64,000 bases of DNA from positions 26,109,741 through 26,173,740 of the forward strand of contig CM041465.1 of NCBI GenBank assembly GCA_023213395.1, read 5' to 3'. Of this stretch, positions 10,327 to 20,103 are shown piece after piece. A program made the position numbers and the translations under genes. This DNA comes from Cycas panzhihuaensis. Taxonomy: Eukaryota > Cycadophyta. The notes below the pieces were generated by a model. That model saw only the letters and a program-made list of their open reading frames with translations. It was not told where the DNA came from and ran no database searches. Every line of letters starts with the position of its first letter. Positions within the stretch are counted from its first letter, which is position 1.

Positions 10327-10685
10327 TGTTAGGAACATACATAAGGAGACTTACAATATATTTATCATGGGAAACTCTTGAGAGAGAAAACCCACCAACA
10401 CAATGTTTATTATATGAATATTAAAATAATAACACTGTGTTTAATGATGAGATGGAATATTAGTAGATATAATAAGATCACATTGATCTAAGTTGATTAG
10501 TTAGAATTCTAAGGGGATACATATAAATATACCCTAAAATGGTGTTATAAACCTTTGTATATGGATACAATTCTTTATCATACGTGTTCATATAATGAGA
10601 TATCCCTTTGTCATACCTACTTATGATGAATATCCCTTTATGAAGCATTAAATGTATAGTTAACCTAAGTTAACTATCGCTAACA
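10327..10685 (-). repeat. LTR-like segment with purine tract (copy A)
   Basis: On the minus strand the segment runs TGTTAGCGATAG..GTTCCTAACA, with TGTTAG/CTAACA inverted ends, directly preceded by AAGGGGGGA (10,686-10,694), which looks like a polypurine tract. No partner LTR is in the window and no target duplication is visible (TTACA versus TCCCC). It sits within the gag region of the gypsy element. It may be a 3' LTR fragment of another element, or chance resemblance. Confidence 0.45.
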
Positions 10686-10739
10686 TCCCCCCTTAAAGTG
10701 AATAGGGTATAAAGTAAAATTAACTGCTTCATTAGTTAG

Positions 10740-11742
10740 GATATCTATCCTTGTAGTCTAACATGATCTAGTCCCATTTGGATTAGGTCCTTGTTATTGA
10801 TATGATTTATTTTTGCACATACAAATAGACTTATTCTCTCTGAATTTTGCTTCTACATTCTTTGCATATCGCATTACCTCATGAATATTTTAGGGATTTA
10901 TATTCTTAATACAAAATATGATTATTCCTTTGAATCCATTAATGTATGTCTCTAAAATATATTTAGTTGATATTCATTCTAGTATTAGACACTAAAGCAT
11001 TTGGAATTGCTTGGTGTATTTTTAGACTATTCTATTTTATTGCAATCTTGTTAACTAAGTGAAATAATTAGTGTTCTAAGAGTCTTTATATTATTTTATT
11101 AGTCTTACCTTAAGATAGTCTCATGATTCTGGATGGCCCAAATTATTCTTTCGCCACCAATAAAACCATTTTAATGCCCTTCCATACAACTGTAGAGATG
11201 TTATCAATATCTTTTCTTTATCTGATAGTTCTTATACTTGGTAGTATGTTTCCATTTATAATAACCAACTTTGGATGTTTCTTAATATTTCTAGATCAAA
11301 TTCTTTTAATGTAATTTTGGTTCTCCTAAGACCCTAATCTGATTGGAAACTCTTCTAATTCCATCATTCGTAGGTAAAATCCCTAAATCTCCTTAAATTC
11401 TTTTGTTGTTTATTCCCCTAGTTATCTTGATCTGGGAATTCTTCATTGATTTCTTCCATGTCTTAGTGTTTTTCTGTTGATGACTCTCCTTCTTATAGAT
11501 CCAACCTCTTATTTAAAGTTTCAAATGAAGTATGGAAGTGATAAGATGTAGTGAAAAGTAGGATAGTATTTGTTCTATCCTACTTCCTTCTTCTTCTATT
11601 ATTGTTGATTGGCGATTCACCATCTTGTTAGAGATGAGACTTTTCATTGATCTTAGTTTCATCTCTATGGGGGGGAAAATTAGGCTAAATTTTTACAAAT
11701 TATCTTTGAGTTCCTTCTTTAAAATAAAGCTATAATACCACT
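10740..11742 (-). pseudogene. Decayed gypsy gag region and leader (copy A)
   Basis: Short minus-strand stretches read like gypsy gag, e.g. MNIHEVMRYAKNVEAKFREN around 10,840-10,900, but frames are broken throughout. The stretch ends at TGGTATTATAGC (11,729-11,740, minus strand), a changed initiator-Met primer binding site beside the 5' LTR. It is identified more by position, between the LTR and the protease, than by sequence. Confidence 0.4.
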
Positions 11743-12371
11743 TGAAGTAATAACTTTTGCTTGTCTTGCAATCTCTTGGGAAAATCCTTTAAAAGTAATA
11801 ACTTTGTTGGAAGTATGAAGTGCTTCGATCAAATGTGTTAAACCTTTAAACACAAATTAGAGATGAAAAGAGTTAGAACAAGGGAAATAATACTTCTAAA
11901 ATATAACTAAAAATCTATTTACAAGGGCAAAGATGCATATCTTTAGAGAAGGACTAGAAACCTAATGATATAGATGCCAAAATACTCTTACTATCACTAT
12001 CCTCTTCGAGGTAAGGCTCCTTCTAAATAATGCAACACAAAGGATGAGTAAATAGTAGCCTTAAGGCCAAACTTATAGTAGTCCAAACTTGGTTCTAAGA
12101 TCCCCAAATAAGGCCACAAATCCTCCTTAAATAGGCAGCCAAAGATACTAATATAATTTAGCTTAGAAGTGAGTATAAACCCACCCAAAACCAAGACTAG
12201 AAGTCAGCTAGAACTTTCCCAAAAACTAGCAGGCTAAAATCTTCAAACATTCATGACTTTTATTATAGATGTCAAAATTGACTTTTATCTGAGCCATTGG
12301 AATCCTGATTCAGAGACCTTCAATTTAAATGGTCACATGGTATAGTTTTGAACATATTTTGGGATGCTACA
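11743..12371 (-). repeat. 5' LTR of minus-strand gypsy element (copy A)
   Basis: About 629 bp. Minus-strand start is TGTAGCATCCCAAAATATG and the end TTATTACTTCA is followed two bases later by the primer-binding-site-like TGGTATTATAGC. Its 3' partner would lie to the left of the window. The equivalent in copy B is 63,110-63,739. No target duplication can be tested. Confidence 0.6.
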
Positions 12372-13498
12372 ATATAATGCTTAATATTAAAACGTAAAGG
12401 TCTAACATATATTAGTTTTTCTAATGTTAAGAAGATATTAAATCATATTATATAGTGTATTGAAGTCCATTATAGACTCTAAGTGTTATCCAGATAGTCA
12501 TACGAAGTATAATTATGATCCATAATTAAAATTACAAAGGTGCTTAAATAAATTTTAACTTTATTTTAAATTTTCATGAGGTGTTATTAGTTTTTAAGGT
12601 ATAACTTCTTTATATGATATTGAATTTAAATATCATCAATTATGTTGGAAAGAAGACTCAGAGCTAGGTGCAATGAGAGATCATAAGATAGTTTTTAAAG
12701 CTCATATGATATAGGATTTAATTGATAAATTTGAATAAGTGGCTTTTTGCATGATAAAGAGTGTAGTTTTTAAGTAGTTTAAGACATGATTTGGAATTTT
12801 TAAAATAATTTTAAAGGCTCTTGAGTATATAATGATATAAATAGATGTATGATGATGAATATAAATTTATATTTATTTAAAAATTAATAAACTAGAATTT
12901 AAGGCTCATTTATAATACATTTATAACCTAAAATTAAGATGCAATGTATATATGAAAATATTTCATGAGGGAGAGAGACAAATACATGCTACACATAATA
13001 ATGAATTCCCCTAAGAACATTTAACATATTTGATGTATTAAAATATATAATACTAATTAAATAAATTCAACACGAATTGATAACATGATGAATATTCACT
13101 TGATTTAGTATATGGTTTGATTAAATTAAAGACATGATTTAATCACTTGATTTATTAAATAATGAATGATGGATAAATGATAGATAAGGACCACTATCAA
13201 ATTGATTAAAATTTATTAGTTTTGATGTGTTATTAAGAGTTATTTATTATTGGTTGAGTTAGACTAATTGGTTGAATTGCCCACCTAATATGAGATGATG
13301 GAAGAATTAATATTGAATTCATTAATTCTTGTTGATTCATTATAATATATATTTGTAATATATTGTAAGTCATCTTATTATTTTATGTTGAGGGTAATGT
13401 ACTCATAAAAGGGTTAACTGATAACTTAAGTTGTGAGTTAAAGTGTGTGGGGTGTATTATGCTCACAATATTGTATAACATAAATAGAGGTTAATTAT
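12372..13498. other. AT-rich DNA, nothing recognised
   Basis: No coding, LTR or RNA signal found. The first ~130 bp also occur in copy B, so they are flanking DNA of the gypsy LTR that was part of the duplicated segment. From 12,503 the sequence has no partner in the window. Confidence 0.6.
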
Positions 13499-14110
13499 GC
13501 AATGTAACAAATTATTATATAAAACCTTGAGGTGTTAGTAGAGATCCCCCGCCCCCCCCCCCCCCCCACTAAGTAGACCATTATGTCCCCCTAGGTTAAA
13601 TGAACTAGCTCTGCTTAGCCCCTCTTTCACCAACATTAATGTACCGTACATGCCCCAACTATGATGGAATTTTGTGCATCAGTGACGTTTGGCACATCAC
13701 CCTATTGCACCCATAAGTAGTGTTGCCTCCATGGAATTTGAACTCGGGTCTTGGCTCTAATACCACTTGTAAGGAACTATTATACCAAAACTTCAAGGTA
13801 TTAGTGGAGAGGGTCCTCTACGAAGTAGACCATAGCACCTCAAGGTTTTGGTGTAATGGTTCCTTATAAGGGGTATCAGAGCTAAGACCTAGGTTCAAAT
13901 TTTGTGGAGCCAACGTCACTTATGGGGGTGGTAGGGTGATGTGCTAAATGTTATTAATGCACAAAATGCTATCGTAATCGAGGCATATGAGGTACATGAA
14001 TGCTGGTAAAAGTAGAGCTAGTTTGTTTAACTTGGGGGGAGGTAATGGTCTATTTGGTGGGGGGGCCTCTCCACTAACACCTTAAAGTTTTAGTATAATG
14101 ACTCATTACA
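13499..14110. repeat. 612-bp imperfect palindrome (fold-back repeat)
   Basis: The left outer end (TTATATAAAACCTTGAGGTG, 13,515-13,534) is the inverse of the right outer end (CACCTTAAAGTTTTAGTATA, near 14,080). The arms continue inward to about 13,820: AAGGAACTATTATACC (13,771 on) pairs with GGTGTAATGGTTCCTT (13,860 on). The terminal motif occurs four times (outer left, inner left, inner right, outer right), like two ~300-bp elements head to head. The middle of each arm has TTCAAATTTTG and TATCAGAGCTAAG, weakly tRNA-like. A C16 run (13,552-13,567) in the left arm faces GGTGGGGGGG in the right. Transcripts would fold into a long hairpin. No coding. Confidence 0.85.
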
Positions 14111-14364
14111 TACAAGGTGCTAACTATCACATTACATGATCAACCATTTATTATTCTTATATGCCTCTTATAACTTTTTTTTCAATATATATGAGGATTT
14201 ACATGTAATATAACATGATCTTTTGGTGATTAATAAAGTGCTCTTTACTGTATTGAATTTTGATTAATTCACTCTCCTTGTTATTGCATGTTATTTATGG
14301 AATTAGAACCTAGGTCAAAATTAGGACCTAACCACCTCTTCCTTTACTTAGTATTTGAGCAAAG

Positions 14365-14530
14365 TTGTACCGGGTTGAACTAGGATATACCTAAACTATA
14401 CTAGGGTTATATTAGATTATACTAGGTCATATTAGGATTATACTAGGACGCACTAGGTAGTGCAAGGGTTGTAGTTGGTTGTACCTAGTTATACTAAGTT
14501 ATACCAAGGTGTACCTGGTTCTATTAATTC
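14365..14530. repeat. Degenerate ~10-12-bp tandem repeat
   Basis: Many variants of ACTAGGTTATA / TATACTAGG follow one another (e.g. ACTAGGGTTATATTAG, ACTAGGTCATATTAGG, ACTAGGACGCACTAGG). It is a low-complexity, non-coding array. Confidence 0.7.
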
Positions 14531-16249
14531 CATTAGAAAACTACATAAATTATGAATCCATAAATATAATTCCTTCTTACTCAGTATTTGCTATATAAAT
14601 AGAAGGCATTTCATCTCATGCTAGCCTTTCATTAATTTCATTTCATGCTATGACTCCTTCAATCTTTGGTTGACTCCTCACATTTAACCTATTTTCATAG
14701 ATAAGAGCATTTGGCCACCTCATTGAAATTCTAGTCGAAGGATTTACTCCTCCTCATTGATTATATGATCAACTTCTATATTTATGCACAAATATTTTTA
14801 CATTTTTTAATGCACATAAATCATGATAATCTTACAAATGGAGAACCATCTATCTAAAGTAATGCATAGGTAAACAACCTTTAGTGAAATCTACTTCTAC
14901 ATAGGTTTTAAAGTGTAGGTTGTTTCCATTTGAAGAACTATGACTATTACTAGTTATTATAACTCTAACCATTACTAGTTATTAGAATTGCTCATAGATG
15001 AGACTTATGCTCAACAGATTGACCTGCATCATGACCAATGACTTGCATCTACTTTGACTCATTTAAACTATATATTTAATGGATTGAATTAGCTCATGAC
15101 CTGTGGCCTACATCATGACCATTGAACTGCATCACTATTTATATCACAACCAATGGATCAACATCTCAATCTACATCATAAGAAGAAACATTAAGAGAGA
15201 TTGATCAATTAATTTTTAGAGGAGGATTTGGATGAGTTTGAAGATTTCTTTCCACTATTCGGCTCTATACAACTGATGAAACTATAGTATATGACCCGTA
15301 GGTTCAATTCTAGCTACATCATCCTCTTGTTAAAAATGATAGATCAAAATTTCATCGCTCCAATAAAGAGATTTGGTCTTATGTATCAACACTTATTTAG
15401 TCATTTTTTTAAGCCTTTTATTTTATTTTTATTTTTTTATAAAGTTTAGAAACTTTAGGTTATATTAATTAGAATATCCTTATAATATTTTCTTTTTGGT
15501 AAAGGACCCTCACTTAAAGTTAGTTCTTTTATCATTTTTAAATCATCTTGTAACTTTCTAAGCCTATTTTTTAATCAATGTTAGGCAACTTTTAAAGTTT
15601 TTTTTTAATATTATTTAAAAGCATAAAATTTTAATATTTTAATCACAAGAAATATTTTTTTTAAAATTAAATATTAAAAAGATAACACTTAAACTAAACA
15701 ACCCATTTACTAACCTCACAAGGGAAATGGTTAGGACCCTTGAAATTACTGCTTTGCACACATTTTTAGTTTCTTTAAATTCTCTGGATAATAGAGAAAG
15801 ATATTAGCTATTAAGTATATTGAGTGGCAAGCTAAGGTGTTATATCAAAACCTTAGAGTTTGGAGACCAGGCTAGACTCAAAGGGTATGAATACCTTAGT
15901 TGTTATGTGTGTCCTTAAATGAAGGTTTGTCATTTAGGTTGTAAATCTAGCATATGTGTGTTAATAGTGTCAGGAAGGAAATTGAGCCTTCTATAGTGCT
16001 TACATATCTTTATGTATATTAGGTCCTTGAGCTACCACTTATAAGTAGGTATGCCATTAGATAAGGTCATATCAACTACTAGGGGTTATTAGAAAAGGAG
16101 ATATTGAGACATAGATACTAGATTAACATACCTTTTTAGGTAGACAAGACATATGCTTCAAACATAATAGCACTTTAAATGGTTGTAACCAATATAATTA
16201 AACTTTCTAGTTCTGATAATTTTTTGTCTTAGAAGAAATAAGTTAAGAA
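14531..16249. other. AT-rich DNA, nothing recognised
   Basis: No reading frame, LTR pair or RNA structure I can support; several poly-T/poly-A tracts. 14,111-14,364 is likewise empty. Confidence 0.5.
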
Positions 16250-16845
16250 CATATTGATAACAAACGAATTATGGCCTTATGTTTCTAGTAAAATTTCTAT
16301 GCCAATTACTACCCAAAATCTCAATGATCCTCAAGTTATCATTCCTTCTAATCCTAATGTTATAGCTGCCTTTAAAAAATTTAATGAATTTTCCCTTTCC
16401 TTTTTATATTTATCTTTTGAAGATAACCAAAATCAGAACATTGAATAAGCCCTTACCTCTACTAATACTTAGACTATCATTTGTGCACTTTATGAAAAGA
16501 AAGACAATGCCAGGGTTGCTATGCTTAAATCCCAACTCTACTCTACTCCATTTGTTGGATCTATTATAGCCCATTTGAGTTAGGTTAAAGTGATCAAGAA
16601 TCAATTAGAAAATTTGGATTAGCCACTAGATGTTAGTGATCTCATATCCTATATAGTTAATGTTTTACCACCTAGATATAATTCCCTTATATCTAATCTA
16701 TCTCATATAGATTGATTTGCCACTCTTGAATTCAATACATTTGAGAGTCTACTTCTTTCAAAGGAATGCATTTTAAATAAATCAAGGAATCTAGGTGCCT
16801 TCTCTTCTACTCTAGCTTTTACATCCCATCATAAAGGAAGATAAT
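16250..16845 (+). pseudogene. Ty1/copia gag remnant
   Basis: One plus-strand frame gives ITNELWPYVSSK, then YEKKDNARVAMLKSQLYS, VKVIKNQLENLD, SDLISYIVNVLPPRYNSLI and NTFESLLLSKECILNK. This follows the order of plant copia gag (UBN2 type: 'ARxxxLKxQL', 'I..Lp..Y..l'). Four or five stops interrupt it (mostly TAG, TGA), and the N-terminus and the zinc knuckle are missing. It ends in degenerate sequence by 17,042, where the gypsy LTR starts. It looks like a scrap of an element of the same broad lineage as, but a different family from, the copia at 22-30 kb. Confidence 0.65.
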
Positions 16846-17042
16846 AACATCCATACTTAATTTAATAGTTTAGTTCATTGAATTTGAACTAGCATCCATA
16901 CTAATAATGTCAACTATAACCACCATATACTACTCAAGTTAGTTTTTACTACTATGGAAAACCTAGATATATTGCACCTAATTATTGAAAAAAGAAAGTT
17001 AACCTTTAACAATAATAGCTTAGAAACTACCTTGCCATACAA

Positions 17043-17793
17043 TGATCCGAATTTGAATGGAAAAGTAAAGACTTAGTCCAATCGAAACAAATTTACAATA
17101 ATGTTACATTAATTTAAAAATATTTAAAAATTTCCTTATAAAATTCCTTATGTTTATGCTCTATTGAGCATGAATAGGACTACTACAGTAAGTTGGGAGA
17201 GAAGAAATGAGTGCTGGGTACATTTCAGGCTGCTACACTCTCTTTGGAACCATTACCAACGAACTATGTTAGAAGTTTTGGTTGCCATTCAACTAAAAAC
17301 CCTTTTCTTGGAGAAGATTTCTGCCTGGAGTCTTCCTTAGACTACTACGACTAGTTTTCTTCTTCCTTTGGCTACAACTAAGCCTTCTTGGGCTCCTCCA
17401 GTGCCTCCATGAATAGATCTGGGCATTTTTCTGTTGCTCCTTCTATTAGTTTCTTCTTGCACTTCTTCTCCTTTCATTTCTCCTATGCAGATTTTAGTCT
17501 TAGAGCTATTTTTCTTCTTTGAAAAGTTATTTTACATTAACTCCCCATGAATCTTGCTCTTCTTACTATGTTTACAATGGTTGGGTATCCTTCCTCTTCT
17601 TCCTTGAAGAAATCTGGTAGTTTTAAAACCCTATTATTCATAATTTCTTTCTAAACAGTTTTTCCCATTTAGTTTTTCAACTAATTTATGAAGGGTTGAA
17701 AAACCAACTTAAATCCATTTATTCAAGGGTTTTTTTCTTCTATTATGTAGATGGCACGTATAAACTCATCCTCCTAAATTTTTGTATGAAACA
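17043..17793 (-). repeat. 3' LTR of the gypsy element
   Basis: The first 225 bp repeat at 31,211-31,446 (TGAT..AATTTGAATGG to CCATTACCAACxAACTAT). I place the other end at 17,793 because the minus strand then reads GGGGAAAAAGGAGTA (17,794-17,808), a good polypurine tract, followed by TGTTTCATAC. This gives a ~751-bp LTR with TG..CA ends. The extent beyond 17,267 rests on that tract because the partner LTR is truncated. Confidence 0.65.
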
Positions 17794-17860
17794 TACTCCT
17801 TTTTCCCCGTCAAAATCGCAGCCATTGTTCCAATTTTATCGTTTTTCTATTTTTCTACAT

Positions 17861-17951
17861 TAGTTACACTTCAAGACACACTGGTTACACTTTAGACAGA
17901 CTGGTTGCATTTGTAGTCTACTTGGTTTCACTTGTAGACCACTTAGTTACA
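17861..17951. repeat. ~21-bp minisatellite
   Basis: Four to five diverged units, e.g. GGTTACACTTTAGACAGACT, GGTTGCATTTGTAGTCTACTT, GGTTTCACTTGTAGACCACTT. It lies between the polypurine tract and the end of pol. 17,794-18,117 is otherwise non-coding 3' untranslated sequence of the element. Confidence 0.75.
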
Positions 17952-18117
17952 CCTACTTTGTATTTTTTAAGTATCTCAATAGCATTTTTTACTAAATGAA
18001 GGTCACAAACATGAAAAATAAATATAACAAGACATTTTAAAGAGTATTATGAAATTAAAGATCCAAAAATGGATCAGAACTCCTTGGTTTTAGGAGTTCA
18101 TGGCCTCATGAACCTTA

Positions 18118-20100
18118 TAGTTGTAGATGAGGGAATTTGACTTTCCCTTTTTCCCTATTGTACCATTTTGCCTTGTTGAGTACTTTCCCTTTTTCTATAA
18201 ATTTGAAGGACTTGATTGTGCCTTTTCTAGTCTTGGTCCGCTTCCTTTAAAGAATGCAATCATTTTGCATTAGTTCCTCTTTCTCTACTCATAACTCCTC
18301 TGGATTTGGTAAGAGTGGAACTCCATCTTCATCTTCATCCAATATGGATGGCTCGAACATCTTCAGATTCTCAACATTTACAACTGAATACATCTTCATG
18401 AATTTTGGAAGTTTAAGCTAGAAAGCATTTTTCCCAATCTTCTTCAAGATTGTAAAAGGACCATAACGTATAGGCTTTAGCTTTTTACCTTCACCTTGCA
18501 AGTGTTTCTTGCTGAAATGCAACCAAACTCTATCTCCTTCCTTAAAAGAATTGCTAGTTCTATGTATATCGTGCCTTTGTTTGTATCTCTATTGATATTT
18601 TTGAAGCTGCTCCTCCACCTATTGATGTATTTTTCTGATTCTTTCCAAGAATCTTTGTGCCTTCTCATATCCTTCTTTCACCTTTCTATTTCTTGCAGAA
18701 AGTTGAGCAAAAAATTTTAGATCGAAAGGACTTGTAGGTGGAAATCCCAAACATACCTCAAATGGTGATTTATGGGTTAAGTTATGGATAGCTCTATTGA
18801 AGGTAAATTGCAAGTATGGGGGACTTTCATCCCAAGTCTTAGGATGCTTGGCATTGTATCCTTGTAACAACTATACCAATATCCCATTGACGACTTCAGT
18901 CTAGCCGTCTATTTGAGGATCAAAGGCCATGCTCATCTTTAGCTTCGTATCCATCATTTCCCAAAGCATTTGCCAAAAATGACTTAGAAATCTGCTATCT
19001 CGATCAGAAATGATTGAGTTGGGAAGTCCAAAATGCTTCTAATCATGCTAGAAAAATAATATAGCTATGTTTTCTCATGTATATGTCTTCCTATAAGGAA
19101 TCAACACCACCATTTTATTGAACCGATCAATAACTACAAATAAACTAGTGCAGACTGTTAATAGTCTGTGAGCGCCGATAGGGATATTGGCAGCACTCTC
19201 CTCCCTCCTCCCTCTTGTGGCGATAGTCAGAATGGCAAATTGGGCCACGAAGAGATTGATATTTATCCCAACAAGTCCTCCAATTTGTCGGATGGAGAGG
19301 AATCGATGGCTGTGCATACCTTATACAAACTAACACCTGCGATAACCTTCTTGCAATTCTTGGAATCATGGGGCCCATAATTGTCATCTCTCGCCACGTC
19401 TTTTTTTTTTTTTTTCAGTTAATGGGAGTAAAATGGAGGGGGGCTGAGATGCCACTTCTCACTCCCTCGTCCGGTTGTGCGAGGGGCCTTTACGGCAATA
19501 ATCCATACCATTTTTGGTCTGTGGTAGTCCTCTGAGGAAATCCATGGAGATACTCTCCCATGGTCGTGATGGAACAGGAAGTGGAGTGTATAATTTAAAC
19601 TTCCTATTAGCTGACTTTGATGTGCTATACAATATACATCCTTGTGCTATTGTATTCATGTCTTGCTACATATTTAGCTAATACATATATCATTGTAAGT
19701 TTAGAAATGTCTTTCCCACTTCAAAGTGTCCTGCAACTCAAGAGGTATGAGATTCTCTTACCTACTTCATTCAGTCTACATGCTTTGGAATGCAAAGCTT
19801 GTCTTACTTGAAGAGAAGGTCATCTTTTAGCTAAAAATCAACAACTACTTTTTCCTACTATAGCTGCTCAAAGATAGGCTTGAATACCTCATATTCCAAG
19901 GATAAATCAACATATTCATCATGGCAGAAAGACTGAAATTGCATAGCTACCAACAAACTAGAAATACCTTGTTGTTAAGGAGGTCTGGACAACAAGTCTT
20001 CAATTTTATTTGTTGTGCCTTTCTTGTACTTAACCATGATGTGAAACTACTACAAATAGGACATCCACTTCATGTGCCTAGCCTACTACAATTTGGACCG
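18118..20100 (-). pseudogene. Gypsy integrase with C-terminal (GPY/chromo-like) domain
   Basis: Read on the minus strand. The zinc-binding region is weak (around 19,600-19,900; VARHEYN in place of a CxxC part). The core begins LYTPLPVPSRPWESISMDF, then LRGLPQTKNGMDY. The frame is broken here by the 354-bp insert and resumes LFVVIDRFNKMVVLIPYRKTYT. Later SPPYLQFTFNRAIHNLTHKSPFEVCLGFPPTSPFD (18,720-18,850), KLKPIRYGPFTILKKIGKNAF (GPY/F module, about 18,430-18,490) and VVNVENLK. The tail ends KWYNREKGKVKFPHL, similar to the C-terminal motif in chromodomain-bearing elements. Multiple stops. Catalytic D of MDF and D of DRF region visible; I could not place the glutamate. Confidence 0.8.
19145..19498 (-). 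mobile_element. 354-bp GC-richer insert, candidate non-autonomous Helitron
   Basis: Removing 19,145-19,498 joins GGATTA to TTTATTTG and restores the integrase frame exactly (MDY-LFVVIDRF), so this is a later insertion. The host site is A|T. On the minus strand the insert ends CAGACTATTAACAGTCTG (a perfect 6-bp stem) then CACTAG before the host T. Helitrons end in a hairpin plus CTRR and insert between A and T, which fits. Against it: the 5' end is TTGCC rather than TC, and the hairpin lies only 2 nt from CTAG. It contains an internal A15 tract (19,401-19,415) and no coding; other insert classes remain possible. Confidence 0.5.
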
Positions 20101-20103
20101 AGT

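Larger units (their letters stand above)
1..12502. repeat. Large duplication, copy A (left end outside window)
   Basis: This block matches 49,225-63,872 almost base for base, with scattered substitutions. Base 1 corresponds to 49,225; the offset is 49,224 until the extra insertion in copy B, then about 51,513, and 51,368 at the right end. Both copies share the same nested insertions with the same target duplications and also share flanking DNA beyond the outermost visible LTR (12,372-12,502). This is therefore one duplicated segment, not independent insertions. The left boundary lies outside the window. On the right, comparison stops where copy B is interrupted by another LTR. Main length differences: a 54-bp repeat unit, about 145 bp near 10,080-10,225, and a 2,335-bp insertion. 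Confidence 0.95.

Noticed and set aside
1-12502. Treating the two 12.5-kb blocks as giant LTRs of one element
   Set aside because: Each block contains internal, independently flanked elements in nested order, and no TG..CA ends, primer site or purine tract frame the blocks themselves.
13552-13567. C16 homopolymer
   Set aside because: Could be a sequencing/assembly length error; only its position opposite a G-run in the palindrome is of interest.
19401-19415. T15 tract as evidence for a retrotransposed cDNA
   Set aside because: The tract is internal to the 354-bp insert and not at its end, and there is no target duplication, so a processed pseudogene or LINE/SINE tail is unlikely.
19145-19498. 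Reading the insert as a spliceosomal intron
   Set aside because: Using the GTAAAG and CACTAG as splice sites leaves the integrase frame broken; only removal at the A|T junction restores it.
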